NCBI GenBank assembly: GCA_030372985.1
Contig: JAUCQB010000227.1
Span: forward strand, 1 to 39,434
DNA from: Phycisphaerae bacterium
Lineage (GTDB): Bacteria > Planctomycetota > Phycisphaerae > UBA1845 > PWPN01
Direction: 5' to 3'
DNA length: 39,434 bases
This document shows, piece by piece, positions 15,685 through 23,221 of this stretch (positions are counted from its first letter, which is position 1; each line of letters opens with the position of its first letter). Both the position numbers and the translations under genes were made by a program. The notes beneath the pieces were generated by a model. The model did no database searches, was not told the origin of the DNA, and saw nothing but the letters and a program-made list of their open reading frames with translations.

Positions 15685-18487
15685 GTTCATTGCCTCCTTT
15701 GGTTGTGAATGCGTCTGGTCCAGAGCCATGGATCAAGCGATCCAGCACACGAACGCATGCCTGAACGGTAGGATTGCTAACCGATTCGAATCGCTCGACC
15801 AGTTGACATCGCAAAGCTGCCAGGTGCGCGCTGACCACGCCGGCTGGCGGCGGCGCACTCATCAGCGGTTCGTAGCTATCTCGCCGGAAGGACCTGAACG
15901 CCGATTCCATTGCATGGCGCAGGTCCCGGGCCTCTTGGGCAAGTTCAGCCAAGAGGCTCGAACGTTGAGTTGACGGTCGATCGCCAAGGGCGCGAGAATG
16001 TACCATCAGCAATTGCGAGATCCGGGCGAGGATTCGATCACGGGTTTCATCAAACCGGTCCATGGACTCTCGCAGGTGATTGAGCTCCATCGCGGTCCGC
16101 TCATTAGCCGCCTCGACGAACCACGGGTCTCCAGAGAGATAGGGGAGAATCGCCTTGCCAACCGGGGGCGGAGGGAGGTTCCAGTCAGCTTCCAGGTTCG
16201 GCGTGCGGATCCTGCGTGGCCTGAAGTATCCCTCCGTGTGGAGATAGGCCTGGCCCGGCTGCAGACGCACGAGCTCATCCATCTCGACCGGACCGGCGGC
16301 GATTGCTCCGACGAGAACCTCGCGATCCTCGAGGTCGGTCAAACGGGTACTGAGTTTGGTGGCCGTGTTCTTGGTCACCTCCGGTGCAATGGCGGAGGGC
16401 AATTGGTCTAGAATGATCATCCCCGTGCCGCTGGAGCGCATTTCGGCCAGCATCCGGCACACGTAGGCGGAGGCGTACCCCTTCGGGTCGGCATTCTCTT
16501 CGGACGGCGAGGCATCCGTGTTTCGTCCGACGATATTGTGGGCCTCCTCCAACATGATGACGCGCCTGGGGCCAGTACCCGTTCGCGACGTCGTACCGAT
16601 CCTTTCGGCAATCGCTGTCAGCAGGAACAGGACGAGCAACGAGGCCTGTTCCTGCGGAAGATCGCCTACTTCGATAATCGATGTACCCTCCATCAGTTGT
16701 TCGATTGATGGAATGTCCCGTTCGCACTGAAACACACGGCCAATCGTTCGGCGAGTCAGGACGCCGAGTCGCACATCCAAGGCCCCCCGGAGGTCGGAGT
16801 TGACCTCAGCTGAGTAACCTTTCGAGGTTAGTACCCGTTGGGCAGCCTCATGCAGATCGATCATCCGGGGTGGCCGCAGGGGGTCAGGATGCTCGTCGTA
16901 GGCCCACTCCATGGCCTCTGCCAGGAGGGCTGGCAGTGGGCCACCCATGGGCACGGCGCCGCGGAAGCAGGCCATCATGTTTTCGATGTGCTCATCCCGG
17001 GAGATCCCCTCCGGAATGAACAAGGGATTGAATCGCAGGGGCGAAAGCGAGTTGCCGGGTGTGTAGATTTGCAGATCCTGAGCCAGGCGACAGAGGCCGG
17101 GATCCGCATGATCCTTGGCGCACTTGAGCCGTCGATACTCAGCCAGCCGCTTGGGCTCAAACACCAGACAGGCGATCCCGCGAGCGCTGAGCTGGAACAC
17201 CAGATCAATCCCTTTGATGGTCTTGCCTGTACCTGGTAGCCCAAACACGGCCATGTGCTTCGGCAGATTCTTGACCGCGATTCCGCGGGGAATTCCGTTG
17301 GTGATGGAATCGTTGTCTGCGATCGATTGCTCGTCATACCCCAGAATGATGAGGTCACTCGGGTCCGTCTGCGGCGGGTCTGTATTCTTGCGGATGCAGC
17401 GCGGCGATGCCTGAGAAGCCACCGGGAGGTGAAACGCTCCGACCAGTTCGTCCACCGTCGCCACGTGAACCAGCGAAGACAAGTCCTCATACCGGTCGGT
17501 CCTTCGGCCCTCCGAGAGCTCTGGGCGGGTTGGTATGGTGAGCACCCTGACCGGACGGCCGCTGGACTCAGCGGCTTCTCCGGCACAGTCCGCCTTCTTC
17601 ACCCAGTCGAACAGTTGGTAGCTTCCCTTCTCGAACGCCCCCTCGGCCACCACAGAGGCCAGCAGCCGAGCTATCTGTCTTGTTTGAGCGAAGGCCCGAA
17701 TATGAAACCGCAGGTGCGGCTGCGTCAGGGTCTCGTGGAATCTCCGTTGACGGCGAAGAACCTCATCGACCAGCAGGTCCTTTCGCTGCATGGGCTTACC
17801 GATCGATCGCGAGTCGTTCCCGCAACCGGCCCAGTTCAAGGGAAGGAGTTCATCATCCTCCGTATCCCATGTCTGATTGATCTGCTGCAAATCCGCCAAA
17901 TACGCCGTGTGGTCGCCGAGTAGCCGGGTGACATCAGCTGGCTCGACACAGATCTCGATAACTGCGGGGCTCCCAATTCCATCCAGGACACTGTCGAGAA
18001 GCAGGCAGTCATTCTCAGGGGTCGCTTCAAAGGAGTTGATCGTCCAATAGGTCGGAAGCACCTTGGTGTTGAATTCGGGCGATACGGTTGGATTGAGAAT
18101 CGACTGGCGCCGCACGACGTCGCACACGGCGACGAGGTGAGGCGGATAGGCAGGATTCATCTCGATCCGCTCCAAAGAGAACAACCTCTGGAGCGGGCCG
18201 TTGTTCAGCAAGGCCGCCAGACCGTCAGCCACCTCATCGTCCCCGGCACCGGCCAAGAGGTAGATAGCCAACCGTTGCTGAGGATCTCTGCCGGCGGAAG
18301 CAGGGTCGAAGACGAACCGGATAGCTAACGACACCGAGCCTGCCTCAAACCCAGCGAGGGTCCGCAGCAGATGCTCAGTGTCAACCCGTGCAGCGGCCTT
18401 CACATCTCCGCGAGCGCCCAGGTAGAGCGCCGGATCCGCAGGATCGGGCACTTCGGCGAGACGAAGAATCAGTAGACGGCGGTTCAT
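15671..18487 (-). CDS. HerA-type P-loop ATPase (938 aa)
   Basis: This is a large soluble ATPase of the HerA/FtsK superfamily. Residues 1-380 form an N-terminal region of unknown fold. Walker A is GLPGTGKT at 416-423, followed by FEPKRLAEYRRLK, and Walker B is VIMLEEAHNIVG at 643-654, then GMIILDQLPSAIAPEV, typical of the arginine/glutamine-rich HerA end. The last 130 residues are helical. It differs from the two TraD-like ATPases of the same gene train but shares the LEEAHN signature with the HerA protein at 36776-38398. ATG 18487 overlaps the E1 stop codon (TGATG), so this motor is co-translated with the conjugation enzyme, which is the strongest physical link between the tagging module and the motors. 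Confidence 0.85.
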   Translation of the reverse strand: MNRRLLILRLAEVPDPADPALYLGARGDVKAAARVDTEHLLRTLAGFEAGSVSLAIRFVFDPASAGRDPQQRLAIYLLAGAGDDEVADGLAALLNNGPLQRLFSLERIEMNPAYPPHLVAVCDVVRRQSILNPTVSPEFNTKVLPTYWTINSFEATPENDCLLLDSVLDGIGSPAVIEICVEPADVTRLLGDHTAYLADLQQINQTWDTEDDELLPLNWAGCGNDSRSIGKPMQRKDLLVDEVLRRQRRFHETLTQPHLRFHIRAFAQTRQIARLLASVVAEGAFEKGSYQLFDWVKKADCAGEAAESSGRPVRVLTIPTRPELSEGRRTDRYEDLSSLVHVATVDELVGAFHLPVASQASPRCIRKNTDPPQTDPSDLIILGYDEQSIADNDSITNGIPRGIAVKNLPKHMAVFGLPGTGKTIKGIDLVFQLSARGIACLVFEPKRLAEYRRLKCAKDHADPGLCRLAQDLQIYTPGNSLSPLRFNPLFIPEGISRDEHIENMMACFRGAVPMGGPLPALLAEAMEWAYDEHPDPLRPPRMIDLHEAAQRVLTSKGYSAEVNSDLRGALDVRLGVLTRRTIGRVFQCERDIPSIEQLMEGTSIIEVGDLPQEQASLLVLFLLTAIAERIGTTSRTGTGPRRVIMLEEAHNIVGRNTDASPSEENADPKGYASAYVCRMLAEMRSSGTGMIILDQLPSAIAPEVTKNTATKLSTRLTDLEDREVLVGAIAAGPVEMDELVRLQPGQAYLHTEGYFRPRRIRTPNLEADWNLPPPPVGKAILPYLSGDPWFVEAANERTAMELNHLRESMDRFDETRDRILARISQLLMVHSRALGDRPSTQRSSLLAELAQEARDLRHAMESAFRSFRRDSYEPLMSAPPPAGVVSAHLAALRCQLVERFESVSNPTVQACVRVLDRLIHGSGPDAFTTKGGNEHGAT

Positions 18488-19776
18488 CAGACGCCCTTGT
18501 TGCTTGCGTACACATCAACATCCGACTGATCGATCGCAACACCCTCGGCTTGGGACGCGGCAATGACGTAGTTGCCACAGACCGGGCACGCCGGATTGCG
18601 CTGCATGGCGATCCCGTACCAGCGAAGGATGCACATGCCATTGGTGCCGAAGCCAAGAGGTTCCAGTTGCTCGTAGCAGGTCTGGGCTTCACGCCGATTC
18701 AGCCAGAGGTACCACGGCGCGACGAGGTCTTCATCCAGCGACCGTAGCGTAGTCGGGTGTCCCCGCAGCAGGTGCTGAAGGGACAGCTTTACAACCATCT
18801 GGCTGATCGGGGCGATGTCGTTCGAGAGCCCCGGCTCGATCGGGACCGGGCCGTCGCTGTAGGCTACCGGTTCCGTCCATTCGACGGGGCGGGCCGGTCG
18901 CTCGCGCTCGTCATGGGACAGGTTCATGAGGAAGCACTGGTAGCACGGGCCGGACTCTGGATGAACGACCAGAATCTGCCCACCATAGGCCCGTCGGAAG
19001 GCGCCGAGCACGAGCAGCGGCTTGCAGTTTTTAATGCAGGCCCGGTTCAGGATGAGCCGGGCCTCGCGCGTGTCGGCAGCGCAAATCACAAGATCGCTCT
19101 GCCTGACGAGCCTGTCGACCAGATCCTTCGTATCCCAGCCGACCCTCCGGTCGAATGTTTCAATGATTGCGCCCGGATTCTTGTCCCGGATGGCATCACG
19201 GATGACTAATGTCTTGCGGCGACCGACGTCATGCAGTCCGGCCAAGTGCCGTACCACATTGCCGGTTTCCACGCGGTCATAGTCCATCAGGAGTTCGTGT
19301 CCCACGCCGGCCTTGATAAGTTCCAGGGCGACAGTTGAGCCGACCGATCCAAGGCCGGGAATGAAAACACATTTGTTTGCCAGCACAATCGTTTCAAAAA
19401 GACCACGCGTCCGGGCGGAAAGCTCCCGACTCATTTCCACGACATGGACAGAGTCGGCCTCCCAGCGCCCGTCCCGACGGACATATCCAGTCGTGTTCCA
19501 ACGGCCATGTGCTCCGCCAGCGACGGCCACACGGTCGTCCGGCCCGCCGCTCGAGACTACCACCACCCGGACGCGATCGTCCGGCGAGCCGAACTCCATC
19601 ACGCGGATGTCATTTGGGCCACGCGAAAAGCACACCGTGCCCGGCACGGTGCCGGTAGAATCTTCGGCTCCGATCGACGAATGGACGTCGCCGTCGTCCA
19701 TGCAGCGAAAACGCAGAGCGAAGATTCCACCCCGCTCACCATGCCGGGCAACTACATCGTCAGCAAGCACAATCAT
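18487..19776 (-). CDS. E1-like ubiquitin-activating enzyme, ThiF/MoeB family (429 aa)
   Basis: Residues 1-120 form an extra N-terminal domain. The Rossmann adenylation domain begins with FIPGLGSVGSTVALELI (G141, G143, G146), followed by MDYDRVETGNVVRH (D165, D167, N173, R176) and K188. These are the ATP-binding and adenylating positions of ThiF/E1 enzymes. Two CxxC pairs, CYQC (278-281) and CPVC (397-400), probably bind zinc. Enzymes of this family activate the C-terminus of a ubiquitin-like protein with ATP and pass it on as a thioester; no separate catalytic cysteine domain is obvious. GGAGG precedes ATG 19776, 17 nt after the 59-residue gene. The gene lies between E2/JAB genes and a HerA-like ATPase gene. 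Confidence 0.9.
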   Translation of the reverse strand: MIVLADDVVARHGERGGIFALRFRCMDDGDVHSSIGAEDSTGTVPGTVCFSRGPNDIRVMEFGSPDDRVRVVVVSSGGPDDRVAVAGGAHGRWNTTGYVRRDGRWEADSVHVVEMSRELSARTRGLFETIVLANKCVFIPGLGSVGSTVALELIKAGVGHELLMDYDRVETGNVVRHLAGLHDVGRRKTLVIRDAIRDKNPGAIIETFDRRVGWDTKDLVDRLVRQSDLVICAADTREARLILNRACIKNCKPLLVLGAFRRAYGGQILVVHPESGPCYQCFLMNLSHDERERPARPVEWTEPVAYSDGPVPIEPGLSNDIAPISQMVVKLSLQHLLRGHPTTLRSLDEDLVAPWYLWLNRREAQTCYEQLEPLGFGTNGMCILRWYGIAMQRNPACPVCGNYVIAASQAEGVAIDQSDVDVYASNKGV

Positions 19777-19793
19777 GACGAGCCGCCTCCGCC

Positions 19794-19973
19794 TCAGGAC
19801 GAGAAGCCAAAATCCTCGGCTGTGAACTTCGTGCTCCGCCCATCCGGATCATGCGGATTGACGACATGAATGCGCCCGGTTTTTTCGTCGTACCCTAGCG
19901 TGTCCGCGGTGGCGTTGCCCTCAGCGTGATCCTTGAGGGCCTGCTGAACGCGTTCCTGTTCTGACATTGACAT
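19794..19973 (-). CDS. Small acidic protein (59 aa) between E2 and E1 genes
   Basis: ATG 19973 has a perfect AGGAG 6 nt upstream, and the stop is 17 nt before the E1 start, so it is very likely a real gene. It starts MSMSEQERVQQALKDH, has GYDEKTGRIHVVNP in the middle and ends EDFGFSS. A short helix is followed by probable beta strands. By position it could be the ubiquitin-like modifier of the E1-E2-JAB set. Against this, it is shorter than a normal beta-grasp fold (about 70-76 residues) and has no Gly-Gly terminus. It may instead be an adaptor or a substrate. The function is unknown. Confidence 0.65.
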   Translation of the reverse strand: MSMSEQERVQQALKDHAEGNATADTLGYDEKTGRIHVVNPHDPDGRSTKFTAEDFGFSS

Positions 19974-20203
19974 GATTCACTCCTTGCGCACAGCGCAGTT
20001 GTTGAACTTACTTTCCACAAGAACACAACTTCTTTTCTGGCCATTCTCTCGCATTCCAGCCAGGGCCCACTGAACGAGGCTGCATCGGGCACCTGGCTGC
20101 GGATGGGATGGCCGGCGGCGACCGAGTGCGAGCCGAGCCGCGCAGACGGGCTCTTGCCGCAGGTGGATGTGCATGTCTGTGCAACATGGTCACCTCTCAC
20201 TTA
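19974..20203 (-). other. 230-nt gap between E2 and the 59-aa gene, with rival small frames
   Basis: The gap holds three overlapping minus-strand frames and I cannot choose one. AGAGGTG just after the E2 stop is followed by ATG 20187, opening a 59-codon Arg/Pro/Ala-rich frame ending in CSCGK at 20008. A 65-codon frame runs from ATG 20174 to 19977; its stop overlaps the SD of the 59-residue gene, as coupled genes often do, but it lacks its own SD. A third frame opens at GTG 20200. No family is recognised in any of them. If the true modifier is not the 59-residue protein, it could be hidden here. Confidence 0.4.
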
Positions 20204-20644
20204 CTATCGAGGCACCAGATACCGGGCTATTTCTTCGCCGGTCTTCAGGTGCAGTTCGTACGCCTCGAGCCAGAGTGACAGTTTGCGAAGTACCTTGACC
20301 CAGGTCAGCGATGCATCCCAATTCGGCGTATGACACACCGTGACACAGCCGTTGGGCCCGTTGCCCAGCGTGTGAAAAGCCCCCGAGAATCCGAGTGAAT
20401 TGATCGTGCCTCCACCGTACATGCGCAAGGTCTCAGGGCGCACGATGTGGAGCCCCGGGCTCTCATGTGGATAATCGGGCGGCAAACAGAGCCGTACGTC
20501 ATACTTCCGCCCTCCGGCGCTTCGCGCCTGGCCCGCGATATAGGTCTCGCCTTTCGGATCGCACACGCGGAAATGCGGCATATAGCGATGCAAGAGGTGT
20601 GCCTCGAATGCGAGGCGTCGGCACTGTTCAGGATCCCACGGCAC
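20204..20644 (-). CDS. E2-like ubiquitin-conjugating enzyme (about 146 aa)
   Basis: The start is taken as GTG 20644, with AAGGGGG about 8 nt upstream. It overlaps the JAB gene stop by 17 nt; the same frame extends much further upstream but only as a GC-rich shadow of the JAB gene. The core of the UBC fold is visible: KYDVRLCLPPDYPHESPGL (Tyr-Pro and Pro of the E2 signature), then HTLGNGPNGCVTVC with the probable catalytic C104, followed by NWDASLTW and LSLWLEAYELHLKTGEE. The ending pattern with a Trp-Leu, a Tyr-Glu and Thr-Gly is typical of prokaryotic E2-like families that travel with E1 and JAB genes. It would take the modifier from the E1 as a thioester and pass it to a target. Confidence 0.8.
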   Translation of the reverse strand: MPWDPEQCRRLAFEAHLLHRYMPHFRVCDPKGETYIAGQARSAGGRKYDVRLCLPPDYPHESPGLHIVRPETLRMYGGGTINSLGFSGAFHTLGNGPNGCVTVCHTPNWDASLTWVKVLRKLSLWLEAYELHLKTGEEIARYLVPR

Positions 20645-21971
20645 CGGTACGGCCCCCTTTCGCTCGCTTACCCGAATGCGTCCGGACCTCAGCCTTCCGG
20701 GCTGTCTTCTTGCCGACCCGTCCCACGATACGCTTGCACAGCTCTTGGAGCTTGCTCTTGGAGGCCGGTGTGCGCGTACTCTTCTTCTCGGCCGTGCCCG
20801 TCCCCGCTGTGTCCTCCGGCAGTTGAGGCTTAGTTGGAGTCGGAGGCATGGACTCTCCTTTGTCCAGGCTGGCCAGACGGGAGTAGACTTGGTCCACGCG
20901 GAGGTCGCGGTTGCCGGCGAGGATTGTGTCGCCCACGTCCCTGAGTTCTCCATCGGTCGTGCTTTTCACATGAACAGCCAGAGCTGTGTGTGGAGGCGTG
21001 TCGTTCACCGCGACGTAGGCAGTGTGATTGTCGGCCAATGGAGCAGCGATCGTGACGATGCCGGTGGACGACCGGAGCTCGATCTTCGTCCGTGCGCTCT
21101 CTGGAAGCTGCCGGAGTTGCTCAGCCAGAGTGGCCAGGATAGGAGGCGCGGCCGATGTAGTGCGATCCACGGACGCGGGCATGTAGCGAATCCCCTGGAG
21201 CGGGAAACACAGGCCCTGCTCTCCGATCGCGGTGGGATCGAGCTTGCCGCTCGAGAGGAGCGCCATTCGGACGGGGCTGATACCCGGCAAAACATGCAAC
21301 GCCGCCGGCACGTACACCCCAGCTTGGGGATCGAGGTACAGGAACGCACTGATCCTGATCCCTGGCGGGGATGAATCGACATTCCGCTGGGATCGATGAG
21401 GTGAGGGATCGGAGCCGTCGCTCCGGCACACCGTGGTAATGATCCCGCACCAGCGAGAACATCGGTTCTTTGACGTAACGGCCTTGACCTGCCCGAGGTC
21501 TCCTTCAGATGGGCGCTCTAGACCCAGGTAATGGTGTCCGTGCCAGTCTCCGGCATGCTGCAGCCCGGTCGATGGCTCGATGATGTCGCGAATGGCGTGG
21601 AAGAACTCCACATCATGCTGACAGTGAACCGAGCTGTGAATGGCCTTCGGTCCGGGCCCGGTCACGAGGAAGACAGCGGGACGGCCACCTTGGGTCCAAA
21701 GACCAAACAGGCTTCCGGCGGTTTCCTGCTCGCCCCACTCGGCCGACACACCTGCCATTACACGGAGTTCAGATTCGTAGATAATGATGTACTGGACGCC
21801 ACTGTCGCGGGCGAGACAGGTCGTTGCGGCTCCGCACTCCGCGCTTGCTTCTAACGAATCACTCCCGATACAACCTGTCCGGCCATCAACATCAACAGCC
21901 TGCTGAAGCCGATCCCGTTTCTCGAACATGCTGTCATCGCCATACCGCCTTCGAACGAAGGACCAACTCAT
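20628..21971 (-). CDS. JAB/MPN (JAMM) isopeptidase with long basic tail (447 aa)
   Basis: The metalloprotease domain spans about residues 55-175. It has E83 in EQETAGSLFGLW and the JAMM zinc motif GDWHGHHYLGLERPSEGD, giving H144, H146, S155 and D158. The spacer between the second His and the Ser is 8 instead of the usual 7. JAMM enzymes linked to prokaryotic E1/E2 genes process the modifier or remove it from targets. Residues 200-370 form a second domain of unknown fold. The last about 70 residues are Lys/Arg/Thr-rich and probably bind nucleic acid or are disordered. AGGAGGTG precedes ATG 21971. Together with the overlapping E2 gene and the E1 gene this makes a complete conjugation and deconjugation set. 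Confidence 0.85.
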   Translation of the reverse strand: MSWSFVRRRYGDDSMFEKRDRLQQAVDVDGRTGCIGSDSLEASAECGAATTCLARDSGVQYIIIYESELRVMAGVSAEWGEQETAGSLFGLWTQGGRPAVFLVTGPGPKAIHSSVHCQHDVEFFHAIRDIIEPSTGLQHAGDWHGHHYLGLERPSEGDLGQVKAVTSKNRCSRWCGIITTVCRSDGSDPSPHRSQRNVDSSPPGIRISAFLYLDPQAGVYVPAALHVLPGISPVRMALLSSGKLDPTAIGEQGLCFPLQGIRYMPASVDRTTSAAPPILATLAEQLRQLPESARTKIELRSSTGIVTIAAPLADNHTAYVAVNDTPPHTALAVHVKSTTDGELRDVGDTILAGNRDLRVDQVYSRLASLDKGESMPPTPTKPQLPEDTAGTGTAEKKSTRTPASKSKLQELCKRIVGRVGKKTARKAEVRTHSGKRAKGGRTGAVGS

Positions 21972-22103
21972 TGTTCACCTCCTCTTTCAGGGAGCTACCC
22001 TTGCTGTCCGCCGTCTCTGACGCGCCGCGTGATGCCCCCCCACACTCATTCTCTACCGACGCCTCACAAGGTGACAGGCGACGCGCCAGAGCATCCAGCA
22101 GTC

Positions 22104-22898
22104 CTACGATTCGCTCGACTGCGTCACATCGTTGGAATCGGTGCCGCCGAAAAGGATCCGCATGAATTTGGGCCAGTAGTGTCCGATAGTTGCCAGGGCC
22201 GCAATCATGCAATGCCGGTATTGGGATAGGGATACCAGTACGTCATCCGTAGGAATCGCGATCTGAAAAAGCATAGTTCCACTCTCGCGGTGCAGGTCGA
22301 AGCAGCCGAGCAACAGACGAAAGTTGGCATCGACAATGGCTTCCATCATGACCGCTTGCTTGTTCGCCGGAATCGGCATGGGTAACCGATAGGTGAGAAT
22401 CATGACACTTCTATCCTCATCCACGTGTCCAAAGAATTGCAGTGTTCCTGCCTCTGTGGTTGGCAGAGTCGCCGTAACGACTGCGTGCTCCTCGTTCAGC
22501 GTGTAGCTGAACCCGTCCGCCTTGACGTGTTCAACAAGATCCTGAACGCTGAACGCCTGCATTGTGTCCGCCATGGTCTGCTCCTTCTGTAAAACGATCT
22601 GATGTGACGAGTGCTCAGCTGCGGAATCTGGACGCTCCAGCCGCGGCCGCACGATATCCTCGAGTTCTTGTGCCTCTGCCAACCTGCTCACCCCGTAAAG
22701 GGCCGCAGCCACTCCGTGCAGGAACGCCCCCTGCACGCCATCACCCGACTGCGCGGCTCCCTCAGCAGTTCGTGCGAGCGCCAGGACCAGGCTGTGTTTT
22801 CGGGTGTGTGGTCCTCGCTGCAGGAAGCGCCCGAAGTCCTCGGCAAACGTAGCCACGTGGCTTGCTGTCAGCCCTTGCATCAGCGTTCCCATGCTCAT
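22104..22898 (-). CDS. YbjN-like domain protein with helical N-terminus (264 aa, possible internal start)
   Basis: ATG 22898 is preferred because AAGGAG lies 9 nt upstream; an in-frame ATG at 22970 would add 24 residues. Residues 1-108 are helical. The second half resembles the YbjN fold (type III chaperone-like): LVEHVKADGFSYTLNEEH, FGHVDEDRSVMILTYRLP, then VDANFRLLLGCFDLHRE and SGTMLFQIAIP. An internal ATG at 22574, also with AGAAGGAG upstream, would produce only the YbjN-like half (156 residues, near the family's usual length). It is the first gene of the 22-kb minus-strand train, 133 nt before the JAB gene. YbjN-type proteins are thought to act as chaperones or adaptors; the role here is unknown. 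Confidence 0.65.
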   Translation of the reverse strand: MSMGTLMQGLTASHVATFAEDFGRFLQRGPHTRKHSLVLALARTAEGAAQSGDGVQGAFLHGVAAALYGVSRLAEAQELEDIVRPRLERPDSAAEHSSHQIVLQKEQTMADTMQAFSVQDLVEHVKADGFSYTLNEEHAVVTATLPTTEAGTLQFFGHVDEDRSVMILTYRLPMPIPANKQAVMMEAIVDANFRLLLGCFDLHRESGTMLFQIAIPTDDVLVSLSQYRHCMIAALATIGHYWPKFMRILFGGTDSNDVTQSSES

Positions 22899-23027
22899 CA
22901 GCAGTCGCTCCTTCCAGTCTGTTGCGTCAGTCTCCGGATCCTGGAATCCGAGCGGCCAAGCGGCCGCCATATCAGCTCTTTCTATCGCTCAGAACGGCTC
23001 AAAGCAAGCACAAAAAGCCCATAAACG

Positions 23028-23160
23028 CTTACGATATAATGACTTACGAACGCTCCGGCGTCACTTACGAAGCACGGAGGCACGAGCGGCGGCTCACGGA
23101 AACGCCTGTGAGGTCGCTAGATGGCGGATGGCCACTGGACTTCCGAAGCCGACTTACGAA
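23028..23160 (+). promoter_or_regulatory. Divergent promoter region with four CTTACGA repeats
   Basis: The heptamer CTTACGA occurs at 23028-23034, 23043-23049, 23064-23070 and 23153-23159, all on the plus strand; the last three continue with A. TATAAT lies at 23035-23040, exactly between the first two copies, and is a plausible -10 (or TATA-like) element for the STAND-WD40 gene. No convincing -35 is seen. The region divides the minus-strand train from the divergent plus-strand gene. The repeats may be binding sites of a regulator shared by both transcripts. Confidence 0.5.
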
Positions 23161-23221
23161 GATGGCTGGTGGCGCGAGAATAACTGTCGGCGAAGCGCAG
23201 GATTGGTCGCGGAGATACCCC

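Noticed and set aside
20645..20953. Upstream extension of the E2 frame
   Set aside because: This part is Arg/Ser/Pro-rich and out of frame within the JAB coding region; GTG 20644 with AAGGGGG upstream is a better start.
18487..21971. CBASS or Bil operon
   Set aside because: E1 and E2 are separate proteins and no CD-NTase or effector of CBASS is present; the order and extra genes differ from the four-gene Bil set, although the enzymes are related.
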